Source: Sophora flavescens
Taxonomy: Eukaryota > Streptophyta > Magnoliopsida > Fabales > Fabaceae
NCBI GenBank assembly: GCA_030762895.1
Contig: CM061065.1
Location: 82,345,607 to 82,409,606, forward strand
Direction: 5' to 3'
DNA: 64,000 nucleotides
Position 1 is the first letter of the stretch. Every line of letters begins with the position of its first letter. The notes beneath the pieces were generated by a model. The model was not told where the DNA came from and ran no database searches. It saw only the letters and a list, made by a program, of their open reading frames with translations. The position numbers and the translations under genes are program-made. Positions 60,128-64,000 of the stretch are shown here, piece after piece.

Positions 60128-60141
60128 TGACTCTGATACCA
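60128..60141 (-). promoter_or_regulatory. pararetrovirus primer binding site (tRNA-Met)
   Basis: Minus-strand TGGTATCAGAGTCA matches the complement of plant initiator tRNA-Met over its first 11 bases. It lies about 450 bases upstream of the movement protein start, where minus-strand DNA synthesis would begin. Confidence 0.85.
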
Positions 60142-61030
60142 TAGGGATGGCGAGGTTACAGGAAGGGAGAAAAGGTAAAAGAGAGCAGCATGAAAGAAGT
60201 AGGAGAACGGGTGGAGAAAGATGGGGCTATGACGCCCAAGGCTCAGTTCAACCTTCCAATTTCTACAGTCAATGCGGTGCACGCATTGCTAGTATTGTCC
60301 ATTACTGGGGTAATCATTGTCCCTATTTGTTGGGTCAGCATATGTACATGTCAATATTGCTAAGATCCGTTTGGTGTTGGACATTTTCTATTGAGGCTTG
60401 TGTCAGACCAACAATATGTGACAGAGTTTGCCTCATTGGTGTAACTGGGGCTTGGAGCGTAGGGCGCTCCTGTCCAACAGGGGTCATAACCATGAACCCT
60501 GTTACTCCCATTCCTTGAGTGAGAACTTGCCCTCCAACCATAGGACCAGGCTGGCTAGAAGGACCAGCGGCCATTGTCATCCCATTGGGATATGGTGTCA
60601 TCCCATTTGGATATGGCAAGTAAAATTGAGTGTTTTGATTTAGATTGTAAGGGACGGATCCATAAGGCATCCTATATACGGGTTATTGCAGAGGTTGGGT
60701 GGTTCCTCTTGGGTATGAGTTGACAATACTATTTAGGGATAAACCAATACCCTACATGGCAACATTTTTTATAGCCAACGAACTTGGTGCCGGGAGTGAT
60801 ATAGGAGGCACATGTTCACGTAGATTACCAGTCTGTGTCACTGGTACTCCTCCTGCAACAGCTTGATTATTTTCTGGTTTTGTAGTGGCCGCAGCAGACA
60901 CATGGGGAACGTCTACTGTCGACGCAACCACATTCATACTGTTCATGGTATCACTTGTTGCACTACTCATACTTTCAGAATTGTGGGAAATTGATGAACT
61001 TTCTATCACTTTCCCGCTCTTCGGACGCAT
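60142..61030 (-). pseudogene. Tat gag N-terminal part (minus strand)
   Basis: Frame 61030-60752 starts MRPKSGKVIESSSISHNSES, 79 bases inside the LTR. Frame 60670-60335 continues a Pro/Gly/Gln-rich stretch with a duplicated PYPNGMT. Sequence from 60330 to 60142 is decayed. Low-complexity N-termini are common in Tat gag proteins. The gag core is at 48.5-49.4 kb, on the far side of the pararetrovirus and solo LTR. Confidence 0.65.
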
Positions 61031-61089
61031 ACAAATAATTTGTATGGGAAAAACAAATTAGTGACACTTAACGAGTTACTCTAAACTCA

Positions 61090-61109
61090 TCCCACCGGAC
61101 GTTCCAATT
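61090..61109 (-). promoter_or_regulatory. Tat primer-binding-site region
   Basis: Minus-strand AATTGGAACGTCCGGTGGGA directly follows the 5' LTR. It resembles the same position of the gag-only element (AATTGGCAAGCCCGGTGGGA at 13544). Confidence 0.65.
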
Positions 61110-62193
61110 TGTTAACGTGGGTTTTTGGTTCTGACCAAAATTCAGAGGGGACAAATAGTTAAAGATCATACAAGTGTGGGACCTATGAGTTATGAGGTAA
61201 TCTCATCAAAAATGTGTTGTTTGTAATACTGTCTGCCAAGTACAAATTTGACAATTCAGTCAAATTGGAAGGATGCTGGCAATGACTAATACTAAGTTGA
61301 ATAAGGAAATATTGTGCAAAATATTGACAATAGAACTACTGGAGTTTGAATATATGATTTGAATTTAAAAGGGGAAAGACAATTTTCTAAGTAAAATAAC
61401 TTCCTAATTATATTATTTGCTAATAAAAGTAATAATGTTTTGAAAAGAAGTTTAAATAAAATAGGACAGAAACATTTAAAACTTTTAAGAACTAGAATTA
61501 AACGTAGCAAGACACTACTTAATGGGAATCAGTAAAGTAATTTAAAAGAAGAACATGCGAAAAGTAATAAAGAAAATGAAGAAAAACTAAGAACTTGCAT
61601 AAAGCAAACCAGAATTGTACTGGATTTCAACATTGTATTGAAATAAGAAAGATGGAGGGAGTACTTGAGTGTTATCCGTCAATCTACTTTGTGATTGAGA
61701 TGTGTAAGATTTGTATCAAGTAACCGACCCCATTTACATTGAATCTACAAGTATTTATAAGCAAATAAAATAACTACCTACGTCTAACTTTCTATCTTAT
61801 TATTGCCAAGTATCTGGCAGTCTCTTATGTTTAAATTCTCAACTATTTGTCAAACTAACTATTCTAACTACTCAGTTTCTTGAACCGCTTCCGTGTCAAC
61901 TTGCTTATCTTCGATGGTTTTGTTGTCTTGACACCTTGTCTTGTTAATCTCTCGTCGGACTAGGGGACTTTGTCATTTTTCTATTCCTTTGCATTTTTGA
62001 CAAGTCCTTCATGCTTATTTTAACTTCAACATACACCATCAGGAACTTTGTTGTCAATTTTCTCCCTGTCCTCGGATCATATTCCTTGTCAACTGAATAT
62101 TTCCAATACTTAGAAAATATTAGTTATCACTCAAATTCCTTCGTCAGCCTGTCGAAGTACATCTGTGAATAATCAGAAATTTCACCGCTAACA
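61110..62193 (-). repeat. 5' LTR of the Tat element (minus strand)
   Basis: Direct copy of 18586-19676. On the minus strand it starts TGTTAGCGGTG and ends CGTTAACA. TATA-like CTTATAAATACT on the minus strand near 61750-61761. Confidence 0.93.
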
Positions 62194-63805
62194 CATTAAT
62201 CCATTATTAACGTTAGCACGATTATACATCCGAAAATATTATAATAATTAAGACCGTAAGAAACTAAATCATATTTGATCATGCACATCGATAAAACATA
62301 AAACATAACATACATACAATATTTATAGCATGTCCTCGAAGTACGTGAAATCCCAACATAGGGATCAACAACCTAAGAAAAACAATATACAAACTCAAAA
62401 TAAAAATGGATACATAAACAGCTCTCAGAAAGTCCTACCATAACTACCTGACCCACCTCACTAAAAATACATCAAAATATCCAAAATATTCTCAAGAGAC
62501 TCATTACCAAACAGACGCAACCGACCAATCCATATCACAGTCGATATGGGTATCTGGAACTACCCTCGTCATTGCCATAACAATGTCTATAAACCAACGG
62601 TGGGATCTCCTATTGATGGTGCCTCGGTCATTGCCATAACAAGGTCTATAAACTAACCATGCTTCACAACATGTGCATACCTCATATATCAATCACTAAC
62701 AACAATTACAATAATAATATACAAATAATCATATAACCTCATATCACACATCAACCAACATAACCATCAACAAATATCATACATACCATACGAAAACATG
62801 CATCCTCAAGCAGTATTGTCTAACCTTGGGTTTTATCCTAAAATCGATAAGTCTACAGTGATTAAGCCACAACTAACATTTCAAAACCGTTTTCTCGAGG
62901 ACTTAACCAATGTCGACCACTCGACCACTAGTAGTGTCTGATGCACCCTACACATGCAATTCAACATGTAGTACTATGCTTGCTTCCCCGGCATGTTAGC
63001 TACTTTCTCCCCACCTTAGACAGTAGTTCACCATCGTCTAGAATTTCGTGAGCGTATTCTCCCCCTCTACGTAGCTGCTGCCACGCGTCCAATATAGCTC
63101 CCCGGTGCTGGACAAAGTCTCGACAATGTCATAAACCCTAATCTTGCAACAATTTTCAAAACAGAGCTAGAATCGAAGCAAGAATTGAAAAAGGGAAATG
63201 ACAAAGTCGACGTGTCGACAAGTTAGGGATTCGAGCATTACCTCAACGGATCGTCGAATAGAATGTAGCTATACGACGTACTCGTTGTCCCGATCACGTA
63301 TTCGAAGTCGGAATCGAGTTCGAACGAACTGATCGCTCTAACCCTCACTTTCTCTCTCTATCTTCGCCTCAGTCCCTCTCTATCTTTCTCCTTTCATTGT
63401 TGCATGCAAACTGAAAAGAGAAAAGAGAGGAAACTTTTATTTTTCCAGGTTCTGCTCAACACGCTCAAGCGAGCCAGTACCCCATGCTTTAGTGTGGGCA
63501 AGCTCTAGCGTGGGCTCCTCCACGCTAGAGCGTGGAACCCTAGTCAGCCACGCATCCATGCAATTGACATGTGTGCCACGTGTCTGAGGTCCAGAATGCT
63601 AGAGCGCCCACCATGCAACGTTTGAGCGTTTTGATTTGTGCATGTTGTCTGATTTCGCGTGTTTCGGTGTATTTTGAGTCCGTTCGAAGTCCGATTGACC
63701 TCAAATTTGATATACAAACTCATTAGCACCCAAGGAACAAGATTAAGACCTTTAGCATCCTTAATCTCTCCTTAAACCCTAATCAAGAAAACAGGGTATT
63801 ATAGC
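62194..63805 (-). repeat. probable chromovirus-type LTR (partial, minus strand)
   Basis: The stretch ends on the right at CAGGGTATTATA, the complement of a degenerate TGTAATACCCTG-type LTR start. It contains CGCTCAAGCGAGCC and repeated CACGCTCTAGCGTGG palindromes (63455-63620) like those in Tekay-type LTRs, and two copies of GTCATTGCCATAACAA (about 62567 and 62627). No coding domain, partner LTR or target duplication was found, so the borders are uncertain. Confidence 0.45.
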
Positions 63806-63842
63806 AGTCTCCAGCACCTTCATTGTGCTGGATGTGAGGATG

Positions 63843-64000
63843 TGTTAGTTTCACATCACCTAGAGATATGACCTAAGTAGTACTTATAAAGCTTGGACAA
63901 TCCTCACCTTACAAGCCAGTTTTGTGGGATTGAGTTAGGCCCAAAATCCAAGAAATTCTGACCTGCAGACATTGACCCAACAAAAGTCTCCAAAAATCTA
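63843..64000 (+). repeat. start of another LTR-like repeat, runs off the window
   Basis: TGTTAGTTTCACATCACCTA is followed by AGAGATATGACCTAAGTAG, CTTATAAAGCTTGGACAATC and GGGATTGAGTTAGGCCCAA. This string is familiar from short Ty1/copia or TRIM-type LTRs in dicots. Only the start is present. Confidence 0.45.

Larger units (their letters stand above)
53290..60141 (-). mobile_element. endogenous pararetrovirus (Caulimoviridae, florendovirus-like layout), degraded
   Basis: Minus strand, right to left: tRNA-Met primer site (60128-60141), leader, movement protein, variable region, coat protein, protease, reverse transcriptase and RNase H, then a second ORF. There are no LTRs and no integrase, which separates it from LTR retrotransposons; the movement and coat protein motifs point to Caulimoviridae. 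One polyprotein plus a downstream ORF of unknown function is the layout described for florendoviruses, so that genus is the best guess. Many stops and frameshifts make it a non-functional fossil. The right end sits at the primer site; the left end, near 53290, is approximate. It interrupts the Tat gag. Confidence 0.82.
18586..62193 (-). mobile_element. Tat-lineage Ty3/gypsy element, minus strand, host of nested insertions
   Basis: Direct LTRs lie at 18586-19676 and 61110-62193. Orientation follows from a primer-site-like sequence next to the right LTR (complement of 61090-61109, AATTGGAACGTCCGGTGGGA) and a purine tract next to the left LTR (complement of 19677-19695, ending TTGGTGGGCATC). From right to left come gag, protease, and an antisense gene of plant-mobile-domain type before the 3' LTR. 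An antisense ORF in this position is known in Tat-lineage elements. Other elements fill 20856-32217, about 36067-46006, 49458-53205 and about 53.3-60.14 kb. Reverse transcriptase and integrase are missing, probably deleted around the Athila insertion. Flanking 5-mers do not match (CACCT against CATTA). Confidence 0.85.

Noticed and set aside
60147..60643. Plus-strand frames near the pararetrovirus border
   Set aside because: Opposite strand of the Tat gag N-terminal part; no domain.

Overview
The window looks like plant (dicot) repeat-rich nuclear DNA. No host gene or RNA gene could be supported. The evidence for a plant is Mutator (MULE), CACTA, Tat-, Athila- and SIRE-type LTR elements, an endogenous caulimovirus-like (pararetrovirus) copy, plant GT-AG introns and high AT content. 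The element mix suggests a legume, but that is only an inference.

Left part (1-18585). A CACTA-like end with palindromic subterminal repeats (645-941) and a LINE zinc-finger scrap (about 1444-1660) precede a complete MULE at 2083-11559. The MULE has long terminal inverted repeats and a perfect 9-bp target duplication (AATCCTCAT). It carries two convergent genes. On the minus strand is a FAR1/Jittery-like transposase (7673-10225) that is nearly whole apart from one frameshift and one stop. On the plus strand is a six-exon gene (3116-4863) whose splice phases all fit and whose product resembles DUF1985/plant-mobile-domain proteins. Between their 3' ends lies an array of about 19 copies of a 91-bp repeat built from TTCACCA(G/C)ATA units. 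A DUF1985-type gene plus a clustered short motif in one MULE recalls the VANC anti-silencing system of Arabidopsis VANDAL elements, and this is the most interesting candidate in the window. Next comes a gag-only Ty3/gypsy-type LTR element (12366-17834, TSD GAAAG).

Right part (18586-62193). One minus-strand Tat-lineage Ty3/gypsy element forms a nested stack. Its LTRs are at 18586-19676 and 61110-62193. Its gag and protease lie at 60.1-61.1 kb and 46.1-49.4 kb, and a decayed antisense plant-mobile-domain gene is on the plus strand at 20-20.9 kb and 32.2-35.1 kb. Inserted into it are: a SIRE-like Ty1/copia element with an env-like ORF (20856-32217, TSD AGGTC, splitting the antisense gene); an Athila-type fragment with LTR-gag-protease-LTR plus a truncated extra unit (about 36067-46006), whose own left LTR is split by a 1.4-kb solo LTR (TSD GGTTT); a 3.75-kb solo LTR (49458-53205, TSD CCCGT); and an endogenous pararetrovirus on the minus strand (about 53.3-60.14 kb). 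No reverse transcriptase or integrase of the Tat or Athila elements remains.

Right edge (62194-64000). This looks like a chromovirus-type LTR on the minus strand, then the start of another LTR-like repeat that runs off the window.

The genes do not form a host pathway: they are competing mobile-element genes in different states of decay. Target duplications and interrupted copies give the relative order of insertion.
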